Assembly (NCBI GenBank): GCA_902491575.1
Contig: CABUID010000007.1
Coordinates: forward strand, 1-64,000
Reading direction: 5' to 3'
DNA length: 64,000 nucleotides
DNA from: an uncultured Bacillota bacterium
Lineage (GTDB): Bacteria > Bacillota_I > Bacilli_A > RFN20 > CAG-631
Shown here one piece after another: positions 8,095-16,511 of the stretch; position 1 is the first letter of the stretch, and each line of letters opens with the position of its first letter. The notes under the pieces were generated by a model, which saw only the letters and a program-made list of their open reading frames with translations, was not told the DNA's origin and did not search any database. Both the position numbers and the translations under genes were made by a program.

Positions 8095-8828
8095 TATTTT
8101 TTAGGCTCCACAAGGATGAGCGTAATATTATCATTGCCACCTAAAGACAATGCTTTGTTCATAAGATTATTCGTTTTCGTTTCTGTATCTATATCTTCAT
8201 TTAAAGCTTTCCATAATTTTTTACCATTCAATAAATTATGTAAACCATCCGTACAAATTAATAAATTATCGTTTTCCTTTAAACGAATCATTCCTATATC
8301 TACCGATACATTCTTTTTAATTCCTAAAGCATTGGTTAGTACGTGTCTTTTTGGGTGTTTTAAAGCTTGTTTATAACTGATAAGACCATTTAATAAAAGT
8401 GTATTCACATAAGTATGATCGGTTGTAATTTGTTCAATATTCGTTTCATTATATAAATATATTCTCGAATCACCAATATGTGCATAATAGATTTCAGAAT
8501 TAATTCTTACAATTCCAGAAACGGTTGTTCCCATTCCTTTTAAATTTTCATCGGTGATAGACTTTTCATAAATCACACTATTTGCATTTTGCAATGTTTC
8601 AAATAACCATACACCTATATTTTTGGGAGGGTTTATTAAATCGATTTTTTCAAAAGCGTCATTTAATATTTCAATTGTTTTACTGGATGCGTAAGCACCC
8701 CCCAAATGTCCTCCCATACCATCACAAACAAAAGCTAAAAAATTATTATCATCCTTTTGAATCAATGTGTAAGTATCTTCATTAGTAGAACGAATTAACC
8801 CAATATCAGTTTTTGCAATTATTTTCAT
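8094..8828 (-). CDS. prpC: PP2C-family Ser/Thr phosphatase PrpC/Stp
   Basis: 244 residues. A Mn2+/Mg2+-dependent phosphatase that reverses PrkC phosphorylation. PP2C motifs are complete: TDIGLIRSTNEDT, FVCDGMGGHLGG with metal-binding Asp, GMGTTVSG, IGDSRIYL, LLICTDGLHNLL and the terminal GGNDNITLILV. An upstream GTG is in frame, but GTGAGGG precedes ATG 8828 at the right distance. It overlaps the 3' end of rlmN by 23 nt, indicating coupled translation. Confidence 0.94.
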   Translation of the reverse strand: MKIIAKTDIGLIRSTNEDTYTLIQKDDNNFLAFVCDGMGGHLGGAYASSKTIEILNDAFEKIDLINPPKNIGVWLFETLQNANSVIYEKSITDENLKGMGTTVSGIVRINSEIYYAHIGDSRIYLYNETNIEQITTDHTYVNTLLLNGLISYKQALKHPKRHVLTNALGIKKNVSVDIGMIRLKENDNLLICTDGLHNLLNGKKLWKALNEDIDTETKTNNLMNKALSLGGNDNITLILVEPKK

Positions 8829-9867
8829 TATTTTTTCCCTCACTTTTCGCTCTTAATTGACCGCATGCGGCTTCTATGTCTTTACCGAATTCTCTTCTTA
8901 TTGTAACATTTATTTTATATTTTTTTAATATGTTATAAAAATTATTTATATTTTTTTCATCACTTCTTTGATAGCCAGACTCATCTACAGCATTGTAAGG
9001 AATTAAATTTACATAAGAGCAAGTGCCTTCCAGCCATTGAATTAATTGCAAAGCGTGTTCGGTTGAATCATTGATATCTTTTAACAAAATATATTCAAAA
9101 GTTAACCTTCGGTTAGTGAGCTTACAATATTCAATTAAAGCTTCCTTTAATTCTTTCATATTGTAGGCATGATTTACTTTCATAATTTTATTTCGAATTT
9201 CATCATTAGGAGCATGTAAAGAAATAGCTAAATTAATTTGAATTTTTTCTTGGCTTAATTGTTTGATTTTGGGAACGATTCCCGAGGTGGAAACACTAAT
9301 ATGTCTAGCACCAATAGCAAGACCTTTTGCTTCATTAATACAATAAATGAACTGCATCACATTGTCGTAATTATCAAAAGGTTCACCTATTCCCATAATG
9401 ACAACATGTGAAACTCTTTCATTGGTTTTATTTAAATCAAATTGTACGGTCATGACTTCCGAGACCATTTCATCAGGGGTCAAGTCTCTCACTTTTTTTA
9501 ATAAACCAGAAGCACAAAAAGAACACCCCATATTACATCCTATTTGTGAGGATACGCATACAGCATTTCCATATACGTAACGCATTAATACTGTTTCTAC
9601 TAAATTGCCATCTTTAAGTTTTAAAAGATATTTAATTGTACCATCTTGACTAACTTGTTTTTTTATAATTTCAGGTAAAAAGATTTCATATTTTTCTTTT
9701 AATACTTCCCTAAAATTTAAAGATAGATTACTCATTTCATCGATACTTTTTATTTGACTTTGATAAAGCCAACGTAAAATTTGCTCAGCATTATATTTTT
9801 TATATCCAAGAGACAAAACAAGTTCTTCAAGTTTTGCTAAAGAATAGCCATACAAACTTTGTTTCAT
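8806..9867 (-). CDS. rlmN: 23S rRNA (A2503-C2) / tRNA (A37-C2) methyltransferase RlmN
   Basis: 353 residues. A radical SAM enzyme methylating C2 of A2503 in 23S rRNA and A37 of some tRNAs. The iron-sulfur motif CNMGCSFC gives Cys111, Cys115 and Cys118. The catalytic C-terminal Cys is in AACGQLRA at about residue 335, and the first substrate Cys belongs to the region before the cluster. Only 1 nt separates it from rsmB. Standard Bacilli order with prpC downstream. Confidence 0.95.
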   Translation of the reverse strand: MKQSLYGYSLAKLEELVLSLGYKKYNAEQILRWLYQSQIKSIDEMSNLSLNFREVLKEKYEIFLPEIIKKQVSQDGTIKYLLKLKDGNLVETVLMRYVYGNAVCVSSQIGCNMGCSFCASGLLKKVRDLTPDEMVSEVMTVQFDLNKTNERVSHVVIMGIGEPFDNYDNVMQFIYCINEAKGLAIGARHISVSTSGIVPKIKQLSQEKIQINLAISLHAPNDEIRNKIMKVNHAYNMKELKEALIEYCKLTNRRLTFEYILLKDINDSTEHALQLIQWLEGTCSYVNLIPYNAVDESGYQRSDEKNINNFYNILKKYKINVTIRREFGKDIEAACGQLRAKSEGKNNENNCKN

Positions 9868-9868
9868 T

Positions 9869-11242
9869 TCATTTCTCCTTTACCATTTTGCAAATATAAA
9901 ATCCATCCGAATCATAATCATTTGGAAAAATTTGTTTTTCAAAAACTCTAACCATATCTTTATGTTTCCCTAAGAATTCAATGATTTGAGCATCATTTTC
10001 TTTTTTATTAATTGAGCAGGTTGAATATACAATTTCCCCTTTTTTCTTTATCATCAAGTAAGCCTCTTCCAGCAATTTTTGCTGAATAGAGCAAATTTCA
10101 TCGAATTTATCACTGGTTAAATTATGTAAAATATCAGGTTTTCTTCTTATCACTCCTAAACCAAGACAGGGTGCATCCAATAAGACTTTATCAAAGGACT
10201 CTTTTAATTTTTCTTTTTCATGCAGTTTACAAGAATCAAAACATACACATGTAATATTGTTTAAATCTAATTCTTTTAAATACTTTTTCATTATTTCAAC
10301 ACGATGTGGATGAATATCAATGGCTAAGACTTTTCCTGTGTTATTCATTAATTCGCTGATATATTGTGTTTTACTCCCAGGTGCAGCACACATATCTAAA
10401 ATTCTCTCATTTTCTTGTGGATTAAGCACTTCAACAACATATTGAGAGGATTCATCTTGTACAGAAATAAATCCTTTTTTCATTTCTAAAGTAGAGGCAA
10501 TTGGCGTGTTTCCAATATATTGTAAAGCATTTTTAGCTAATTTGCCAGGTATAAAATCTTTATTTTGTAAGATATTTTCTTGAGTTACTTTATGAAAATT
10601 TACACGAACAGATAAAGGCGGTTCTTTCGTGTTGGATTGAAGTATTTTTAATGTTTGCTGTTTACCATAATGTGTTTCCCACATTTTTATCACCCATATT
10701 GGCATATTATAATAGATACTTAAAAATTCATATTCATCTTTCGCTTGTTCTTTACTGAATTGTAAGTTTTGTCTTTGAGATTCTCTTAAAATGGCATTGA
10801 CAAAATTTCCCATCGCTATGCCACCTTCTTTTTTTGCAATAAAAACTGCTTCATGTAAAACGGCAAAAGATGGGATTCGGTCTAAATACTTTAATTGATA
10901 TAAAGACATTAAAAGAATAATCTCAGCTTCTATTTTTGGAGCTTTTTCACATAATTTTTTGATTTCCCACTTTAATACTTTTTCATGTAATAAAGTTCCA
11001 TAAACAATGTTTGTTAATAATTTTGCATCTAATTCTGAAATTTTGTTTTCTCTTATTATATGATCGATTTCAATATTTGAAAAAGCCTTTTTGACATAAA
11101 TGTTGTAAAGGCATTTATAAATGTAATAGCGAATATTTGTTGGATCACTTTCTGGTTTCTTTTTTTCAAAAGGGTGTTTTTGATGCAAATCAAAAGCTTT
11201 TGTATTTCTTGGGTTTCTTTTAAATTGGTTGCTATTTTCCAT
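9869..11242 (-). CDS. rsmB: 16S rRNA m5C967 methyltransferase RsmB
   Basis: 457 residues, normal length. It has an N-terminal NusB-like helical domain (about 38-165) and a C-terminal SAM-dependent methyltransferase domain: LDMCAAPGSKTQ (SAM binding), LDAPCLGLG and YSTCSINKKEN with the two catalytic cysteines of m5C enzymes. The first ~35 residues are a basic, polar extension (QFKRNPRNTKAFD) not typical of the family. The ribosome site is weak; it follows priA by 6 nt, so it is probably translated from the same message. Fmt and def, usually just upstream, are absent. Confidence 0.92.
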   Translation of the reverse strand: MENSNQFKRNPRNTKAFDLHQKHPFEKKKPESDPTNIRYYIYKCLYNIYVKKAFSNIEIDHIIRENKISELDAKLLTNIVYGTLLHEKVLKWEIKKLCEKAPKIEAEIILLMSLYQLKYLDRIPSFAVLHEAVFIAKKEGGIAMGNFVNAILRESQRQNLQFSKEQAKDEYEFLSIYYNMPIWVIKMWETHYGKQQTLKILQSNTKEPPLSVRVNFHKVTQENILQNKDFIPGKLAKNALQYIGNTPIASTLEMKKGFISVQDESSQYVVEVLNPQENERILDMCAAPGSKTQYISELMNNTGKVLAIDIHPHRVEIMKKYLKELDLNNITCVCFDSCKLHEKEKLKESFDKVLLDAPCLGLGVIRRKPDILHNLTSDKFDEICSIQQKLLEEAYLMIKKKGEIVYSTCSINKKENDAQIIEFLGKHKDMVRVFEKQIFPNDYDSDGFYICKMVKEK

Positions 11243-11248
11243 AACTTT

Positions 11249-13444
11249 TTATAGTAGCTGGTAAGTATCAATATCGTATTGAATGCTACATTTCCTTTCT
11301 TTTGCTTCATGAGCAAATTGTTGATTTATTTCATTTAATGTATCTATAATTAAGGAATGATTTTTACTTTTTATCAGTATTTTCATTCTAATTTTTTCGT
11401 TTTCTTTAAATAGATAAGGTAGTGCAGGACCTAATAATTCAAACTCTTTAATTTTTTTTAATTCTTCAAAAATTTTATCAGACAAAATGCAAACTTGATC
11501 TGCTTTTACACATAAAATTGTAATGGATGCCATATAAGAAAAAGGAGGATAATTCATTTTATGTCGAAACATCATATCTGTTTGATAAAAAAGTTCATAT
11601 TCATGACGCGATGCCATTTGTATAGCGTAATGATCTGGATTAAAAGTTTGAATAATCACATTTCCAGTTTTTTCTCCTCTTCCAGCTCTCCCGGATACTT
11701 GAGTAAGGAGTTCAAAGGTAAATTCAGCACTTCTAAAATCTGCAATGGATAAAGAAATATCCGCATTGATAACGCCAACTAAAGTGACATTATGAAAATC
11801 CAATCCTTTAGCTACCATTTGCGTACCAAGCAAGATATTATAATCTTCGTTTTGAAACTTATTTAAAATTTTTAAATGTCCATTTTTCACATGAGTTGTG
11901 TCATTATCCATTCTTAACAATTTGGCTTCAGGATAATTTTTTTCGATAACTTCCTCAATTTTTTGTGTTCCACTTCCCATAAAAAGAAAGTTATTTTCTC
12001 CACAATGGGGACAGACATGATTAAATTTAATCTCATAATTGCAATAATGACATTTAAATTTATCGCCATTTTTATGATAACTTAACGAGAGTTCACAATG
12101 TGGACATTTAAAAAGATATCCACAACTCCTGCATGAAACATAAGGTGAGTAGCCTCTTCGATTTTGTAAAAGTATTATTTTTTCCTTTTTCTGTAGACAT
12201 CTTTTCATTTCGTAGTCCAATGAATAGGAAATTAAAGGAGAAAAATCGCTAACTTCATCTCGCATATTTACGACTTGAACATGAGGAAGTTCTTGCTGAT
12301 TTGCCCTTTTTTTTAAGTAAACAATTTGATAGACGCCTTTCATAGCACGAGCTTTACTTTCAAAACTTGGTGTAGCACTACCTAACACCACTTTGGCATG
12401 CATAGGTTTTGCTCGATAAATGGCAATATCTCTAGCATGATAAGTTGGATTTTGATCTTGTTTGTAACTCGTAGATTGTTCTTCATCTAAAATAAAAATA
12501 CCAATATTTTTTAAAGGAGCAAAAACTGCACTTCGAGCACCGACAACAACATTTACTTCTTGGTTTTTAATTTTATCATATTGTATTTGTTTTTCCTTAA
12601 TGGTTAAAGAACCATGTAAGACTGCAATGTTTTCAAATTTTTGTTTAAATCTTTGAATCATCATAGGAGTCAATGAAATTTCAGGCACTAAAACGATAGC
12701 TGTTTTTCCTTTTTTAATATAATAATCTACTAAATGAATATATACTTCTGTTTTGCCACTTCCTGTAACACCTTGCAACAAACATACCGTTTGATTAGAA
12801 GCAATAATATCTTGAAATGCTTGATTTTGTTCTTCATTTAATACATGTAAAGAATTTGTATTTTGATAATCTTTAAAATAATCTTCTTTTACCATTACTT
12901 CTTCTATAGAAACAAGATGGTGTTTTTTTAATGTATGAATTTGAGCAATAGGCAAATCTTTTAAAAAAATACCATTTTCAAGAGTTAATCGATTTAAAAG
13001 GTCAATTTGAGATTTCTTTAATGAAGTTGTATCTACATTTGAATTTGCATATACTTTTTTAAGTTTTTTATATTTTATTTCTTTTAAAGCACTTTTCGAT
13101 GGCTTATAAGTTGGAGGTAAAATCGTTTGTAAACAAGTTATTAACGGTGAAATATATTGTTTAGACATATATTTAGCCAATTGAAAAAGTTCTTCATCTA
13201 AAATAGGTTTTTCATCTAAAACTTTATAGATATATTTGTAAGACATATGATCTTTTAGTGCCAATTCTTCTAAAGTTAAAGAAGTATTTTGAATTTTAAT
13301 CACATAACCTACAATATTTTGATGACCAAAAGGTACATAAACTCTGCAACCTACTTGAATTTTTTCTTCATCATTACAAACATAAGAAAAAGGAGTATTT
13401 ACTGAAGTTAAACGATATTCAATTAATACACTTAATATCTTCAT
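11249..13444 (-). CDS. priA: Primosomal replication restart helicase PriA
   Basis: 731 residues. PriA loads the replisome at stalled forks. It shows an N-terminal DNA-binding domain, Walker A GVTGSGKT (225-232), Walker B DEEQ, helicase motif ATPSFESKARA, and a zinc-binding insert of four CxxC pairs (CRSCGYLFKCPHC and CHYCNYEIKFNHVCPHC). Motifs V and VI, LGTQMVAKGLDF and VSGRAGRG, follow. A TTG 12 nt upstream is in frame, but it sits in the GGAGG ribosome site of ATG 13444, so the ATG is used. It lies 27 nt downstream of gmk without the usual rpoZ and coaBC between. Confidence 0.94.
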   Translation of the reverse strand: MKILSVLIEYRLTSVNTPFSYVCNDEEKIQVGCRVYVPFGHQNIVGYVIKIQNTSLTLEELALKDHMSYKYIYKVLDEKPILDEELFQLAKYMSKQYISPLITCLQTILPPTYKPSKSALKEIKYKKLKKVYANSNVDTTSLKKSQIDLLNRLTLENGIFLKDLPIAQIHTLKKHHLVSIEEVMVKEDYFKDYQNTNSLHVLNEEQNQAFQDIIASNQTVCLLQGVTGSGKTEVYIHLVDYYIKKGKTAIVLVPEISLTPMMIQRFKQKFENIAVLHGSLTIKEKQIQYDKIKNQEVNVVVGARSAVFAPLKNIGIFILDEEQSTSYKQDQNPTYHARDIAIYRAKPMHAKVVLGSATPSFESKARAMKGVYQIVYLKKRANQQELPHVQVVNMRDEVSDFSPLISYSLDYEMKRCLQKKEKIILLQNRRGYSPYVSCRSCGYLFKCPHCELSLSYHKNGDKFKCHYCNYEIKFNHVCPHCGENNFLFMGSGTQKIEEVIEKNYPEAKLLRMDNDTTHVKNGHLKILNKFQNEDYNILLGTQMVAKGLDFHNVTLVGVINADISLSIADFRSAEFTFELLTQVSGRAGRGEKTGNVIIQTFNPDHYAIQMASRHEYELFYQTDMMFRHKMNYPPFSYMASITILCVKADQVCILSDKIFEELKKIKEFELLGPALPYLFKENEKIRMKILIKSKNHSLIIDTLNEINQQFAHEAKERKCSIQYDIDTYQLL

Positions 13445-13471
13445 AACAACCTCCAATGGAAAAAAACAGGA

Positions 13472-14041
13472 TTATTCGTCCTGCTTATTTACGTTTTCAA
13501 TTATATTGATAATTGCATTACTAGCATTTTCAATAGTATCATTAACAACTACATATTTATAGTTCTTTTTTAATTCCATTTCGCTCTTTGCTTTTTTCAA
13601 TCTTTGTTGAACAATTTCTTCTGGTTCGCTTCTTCTACCACGTATTCTTTTTTCTAGTTCTTCAAAACTAGGTGGAATCATAAAGATAGTAATTGCATCA
13701 GGACGTTTTTCCATTACTTGTTTTGCGCCTTGAACTTCGATTTCTAATAAAACATTATGACCAGAATTTAATAAATCATCCACTGTACTTTTCGGAGTAC
13801 CATAATAATTACCTACAAACATAGCATATTCTAATAATTCATTATTTTGAATTGCTTTTTTAAAATGCTTTTTATCTACAAAATAATAATGAATACCTTC
13901 TAGTTCACCAGGACGTGGTTCTCTAGTTGTCATAGAAATAGAATAAGTTAAATTAATAGAAGAATCCGATAAAATTTTTTCTCGTATGGTTCCTTTTCCT
14001 ACACCACTAGGGCCACTTAAAATAAATAGTTTACCTTTCAT
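13472..14041 (-). CDS. gmk: Guanylate kinase
   Basis: 189 residues, standard length. Converts GMP and ATP to GDP and ADP, essential for GTP supply. P-loop GPSGVGKG at residues 9-16, GMP-binding TTREPRPGE and GIHYYFVD, and EIEVQGAKQV are all present. It is the first gene of the long minus-strand operon ending at rpe, and it is divergent from rqcH across 172 nt that must hold both promoters. Confidence 0.95.
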   Translation of the reverse strand: MKGKLFILSGPSGVGKGTIREKILSDSSINLTYSISMTTREPRPGELEGIHYYFVDKKHFKKAIQNNELLEYAMFVGNYYGTPKSTVDDLLNSGHNVLLEIEVQGAKQVMEKRPDAITIFMIPPSFEELEKRIRGRRSEPEEIVQQRLKKAKSEMELKKNYKYVVVNDTIENASNAIINIIENVNKQDE

Positions 14042-14213
14042 ATGGCTATCCTTTCTAAAAAAAGTAAATATATATATTTACATTTTTTATCATTATAACA
14101 TAAAATGGTAAAAAAATACAATAAATACAACAAGCATGTTTACTAAGTGTTCAAGTGATTTCTATTCAAAACAATAAAAATAGTATATAATATATCAAAG
14201 GGTGGTGATTCCT

Positions 14214-15803
14214 ATGGCATTAGATTATCTAGCTTTTCAACGAATTATTGAATTGATAAAACAATCTATTGAAAAAGGGAAAATTGTTAAAATCAGTCAA
14301 ATTTCTAATGAAGAATTTTTACTAGTTATTCGTAAAAATAATCAAAATTATAATTTATTAGTATCGACACATCCTAATATGAGTTATTTGAATTTAATCG
14401 CTCATAAACCCGAAAGTAACCAAATCAATACGAATTTATTAATGTTATTAAGAAAGCATTTGGAAAATGGAAAAATTGAAAGTGTAAATCAAGAAAATTC
14501 CGATAGAATTGTCTTAATTCAAGTAATGAATAGAGATGATTATTTTCGAAATACGGTTCATAAACTTTATATTGAATTGATTGGCCGTGCTTCTAATCTT
14601 ATTTTAACTTCACAAGAGGGTATTATTATTGATTCTTTAAAAAAAATTCCTTTGGAATATTCTAATTTACGTACGATTCAACCGGGAATTAAATATACTT
14701 TGCCTGACAAACCTTCCAATGAATCTTTACCCTATGATTTAAAAAATGAAATGGAGTATTTAAATCTTTCATTACAAACTTTAAAACAAAATATTTTAAG
14801 TTCAAATCATATTTATATAACGACTAACCAAGATAAAACAGATTATCATTTCATTCCTTTTAAATTTATGCAAGGAGAAATAAAAAAATATGAATGGAAC
14901 GAAGGTTTAGAAACCTATTATAGCCAATCACTTGCTCAAGAAAGGCATCGCCAATTTACTTCTGAAATGGACCGTTTAGCGAAAAATGAAATTAAAAAAA
15001 GTGAAAAAAAGATTAAAAAATTAAATGAAGAATTACAAATAGCAAAAGAATCCATAATCTATAAGGAATATGCTGATTTACTTTTGACCTATATGCAAGG
15101 AAAAGTAATTCATACAGATAGTGTAGAAATTATAGATGAAATTACAAATCAGAAAATAAATATTCCTTATGATAAACGTTATGATTTATATAAAAATGCA
15201 AATTTATATTATAAAAAATACCAAAAATCAAAAGTAGCCTTAATAAAAATTCAAGAACAGGTTCAAATTTGTCAAGATAATTTAGATTATTTTAATAGTG
15301 TACGTTATCATTTAAGTAATGCGGATTTTATAACGGCTATGCAAATTAAAGAGGAACTAAGTAATTTAGGTTATTTTAAAAAATATCAAAAACCAGTTAA
15401 AAATAATTCAAAGAAGAAAAAAACTGAAAAAGTTTATAAACCTTTAGCGATTAAATATAAAGATGTCATCATTTGCGTAGGACAAAATAATCTTCAAAAT
15501 GAATATTTAACTTTTAAGATGGCCAATAAATCCCATATGTTTTTTCATGTTCAACAAGGACCTGGCGCGCATGTTGTCGTGATGAGTAATAGGATGGATG
15601 ATGAAATAAAAAAATTGGCTGCGAATATTGCTGCATATTATTCTTCTTATAAGAATTCATCGACAGTGGCTGTTAATTATACATCTATCAAAAACATAAA
15701 AAAAATTCCGGGCGGTAAACCCGGAAAAGTAATTATTAATAATCAAAAAACGATTTATGTCGATCCTGATTATTTATTATTCAAAGACCTTATCTTGCAC
15801 TAG
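14214..15803 (+). CDS. rqcH: Ribosome-quality-control NFACT protein RqcH
   Basis: 529 residues. RqcH (formerly YloA/FbpA) binds 50S subunits with jammed peptidyl-tRNA and adds C-terminal alanine tails. The NFACT-N domain is followed by helix-hairpin-helix and a long coiled coil (about 235-330, rich in K and E), then the NFACT-R domain with LAIKYKDVIICVG and FFHVQQGPGAHVV. The Asp97-Arg98 pair needed for Ala-tailing in Bacillus falls at exactly the same positions (SDRIV). GTG codons upstream are in frame but lie inside the GGGTGGTGA ribosome site of ATG 14214. The divergent pairing with gmk matches the Bacillus neighbourhood. The last 14 nt overlap the cotD-like gene tail to tail. Confidence 0.93.
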   Translation: MALDYLAFQRIIELIKQSIEKGKIVKISQISNEEFLLVIRKNNQNYNLLVSTHPNMSYLNLIAHKPESNQINTNLLMLLRKHLENGKIESVNQENSDRIVLIQVMNRDDYFRNTVHKLYIELIGRASNLILTSQEGIIIDSLKKIPLEYSNLRTIQPGIKYTLPDKPSNESLPYDLKNEMEYLNLSLQTLKQNILSSNHIYITTNQDKTDYHFIPFKFMQGEIKKYEWNEGLETYYSQSLAQERHRQFTSEMDRLAKNEIKKSEKKIKKLNEELQIAKESIIYKEYADLLLTYMQGKVIHTDSVEIIDEITNQKINIPYDKRYDLYKNANLYYKKYQKSKVALIKIQEQVQICQDNLDYFNSVRYHLSNADFITAMQIKEELSNLGYFKKYQKPVKNNSKKKKTEKVYKPLAIKYKDVIICVGQNNLQNEYLTFKMANKSHMFFHVQQGPGAHVVVMSNRMDDEIKKLAANIAAYYSSYKNSSTVAVNYTSIKNIKKIPGGKPGKVIINNQKTIYVDPDYLLFKDLILH

Positions 15804-16023
15804 CAGAATTTGATCCATGACATACGTCTTCCATTGAAGTTGTTCTTGAAACTTGATATACATATCTTGGAACGTAATGATTTACGACATGATTTCTTAC
15901 TGGTATAATAACAGGTTGATTATAACAATAAGTACAATGAGTACAAACAACTCTTTCAGGACAAACAATAGGTGTTACATTGCATGGACAATTATAACTT
16001 TGATAATTGTTAATGTTATTCAT
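15790..16023 (-). CDS. CotD-like inner spore coat protein
   Basis: 77 residues. Rich in Cys, Tyr, His, Asn and Val: it begins MNNINNYQSYNCPCNVTP and has CPERVVCTHCTYCY and a NHVVNHYVPRYVYQV segment followed by DVCHGSN, a pattern seen in CotD-type coat proteins. The reading frame stays open 26 codons further upstream, but that part crosses the hairpin at 16046-16070; AAGGAGG before ATG 16023 sets the start. Neighbouring tiny YjcZ-type genes support a sporulation role. Assignment rests on composition and motif spacing, so it is less certain than cotE. Confidence 0.65.
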   Translation of the reverse strand: MNNINNYQSYNCPCNVTPIVCPERVVCTHCTYCYNQPVIIPVRNHVVNHYVPRYVYQVSRTTSMEDVCHGSNSASAR

Positions 16024-16045
16024 AGTTAACCTCCTTAAACATGAA

Positions 16046-16077
16046 GGGCTATAGTGGATTTCTATAGCCCAATTTTT
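16046..16077 (+). terminator. Plus-strand terminator past rqcH and the cotD-like gene
   Basis: Arms GGGCTATAG (16046-16054) and CTATAGCCC (16062-16070) with a 7-nt loop and AATTTTTTA on the plus strand. It is the first terminator that could stop rqcH transcription, about 240 nt past its stop, so the rqcH message would run antisense through the whole cotD-like gene. Confidence 0.7.
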
Positions 16078-16081
16078 TATA

Positions 16082-16174
16082 TTAAACAGCCCACCAAGCA
16101 CCGATGATTACAAGTAAGATAAATAAAACAAGGAATAAAGCGAATCCGCCACCATTACCATTTTGTAAAAACAT
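16082..16174 (-). CDS. Tiny YjcZ-family sporulation membrane protein
   Basis: 30 residues: MFLQNGNGGGFALFLVLF then ILLVIIGAWWAV. This matches the tiny transmembrane YjcZ/Tiny_TM family of spore-forming Bacilli (GGGFALxxVLFILLxIxG). One membrane helix fills most of the protein. AAAGGAGG lies 6 nt before the ATG, an excellent ribosome site. It sits between the CotD-like gene and a second tiny gene, so the three look like one sporulation cluster. Too short for routine gene calling. Confidence 0.82.
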   Translation of the reverse strand: MFLQNGNGGGFALFLVLFILLVIIGAWWAV

Positions 16175-16224
16175 AATTTACCTCCTTTCTTTTGTTTAAT
16201 AAAGCGCTATATAAGAAAATCTAT

Positions 16225-16365
16225 TTAGTATAGATAAATTGATCCGATAATAACTAGCAAAATAAATAATACTAGGATTAATACAAAACTAGTGCTAAAA
16301 CCACTGTTGCAGCAAGTTGGAGTACTAGTTACTGTTTGACAGCCACAACCACATTGATTGTTCAT
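16225..16365 (-). CDS. Second tiny YjcZ-like membrane protein with Cys-rich N-terminus
   Basis: 46 residues. A Cys-rich head, MNNQCGCGCQTVTSTPTCC, precedes the tiny-TM signature FVLILVLFILLVIIGSIYLY. The C-terminal helix is almost the same as in the neighbouring 30-residue protein, so they are paralogues; the Cys-rich head (five Cys) could allow cross-linking in the coat, which is inference. GGAGGGAAATT precedes the ATG. A good sigma-K-like promoter lies upstream, and the first tiny gene follows 50 nt downstream on the same strand. Confidence 0.78.
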   Translation of the reverse strand: MNNQCGCGCQTVTSTPTCCNSGFSTSFVLILVLFILLVIIGSIYLY

Positions 16366-16386
16366 AATTTCCCTCCTTTTCTATAA

Positions 16387-16413
16387 TATAGTATGAAAAG
16401 ATAAAAAAAATGT
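16387..16413 (-). promoter_or_regulatory. Putative sigma-K-type promoter of the tiny coat-gene cluster
   Basis: Reading the minus strand, AC (16413-16412), a 16-nt spacer and CATACTATA (16395-16387) fit the late mother-cell sigma-K pattern AC-N16/17-CATANNNTA. It is 22 nt upstream of the second tiny gene. It is a pattern match only. Confidence 0.5.
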
Positions 16414-16439
16414 TCATGACGAAATGTAAAAATCGAAAA

Positions 16440-16482
16440 TAAAAAAAAGAGTTTTTCAATAAAACTTTTAATGAAAAACTCT
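16440..16482 (-). terminator. Terminator after the HU-like gene
   Basis: Arms AGAGTTTTTCA (16448-16458) and TGAAAAACTCT (16472-16482); on the minus strand the stem is followed by about seven T. It lies 30 nt past the stop of the HU-like gene. Confidence 0.8.
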
Positions 16483-16511
16483 AAAAATAATATTTTATTT
16501 TAAATAATTAA

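Noticed and set aside
8116..8376. Open frames opposite prpC, and similar ones opposite other long genes
   Set aside because: They mirror conserved genes in another frame and lack ribosome sites and family motifs.
16024..16101. Extended start of the CotD-like protein
   Set aside because: The extra codons cover a terminator hairpin and run into the tiny gene; a strong ribosome site marks ATG 16023.
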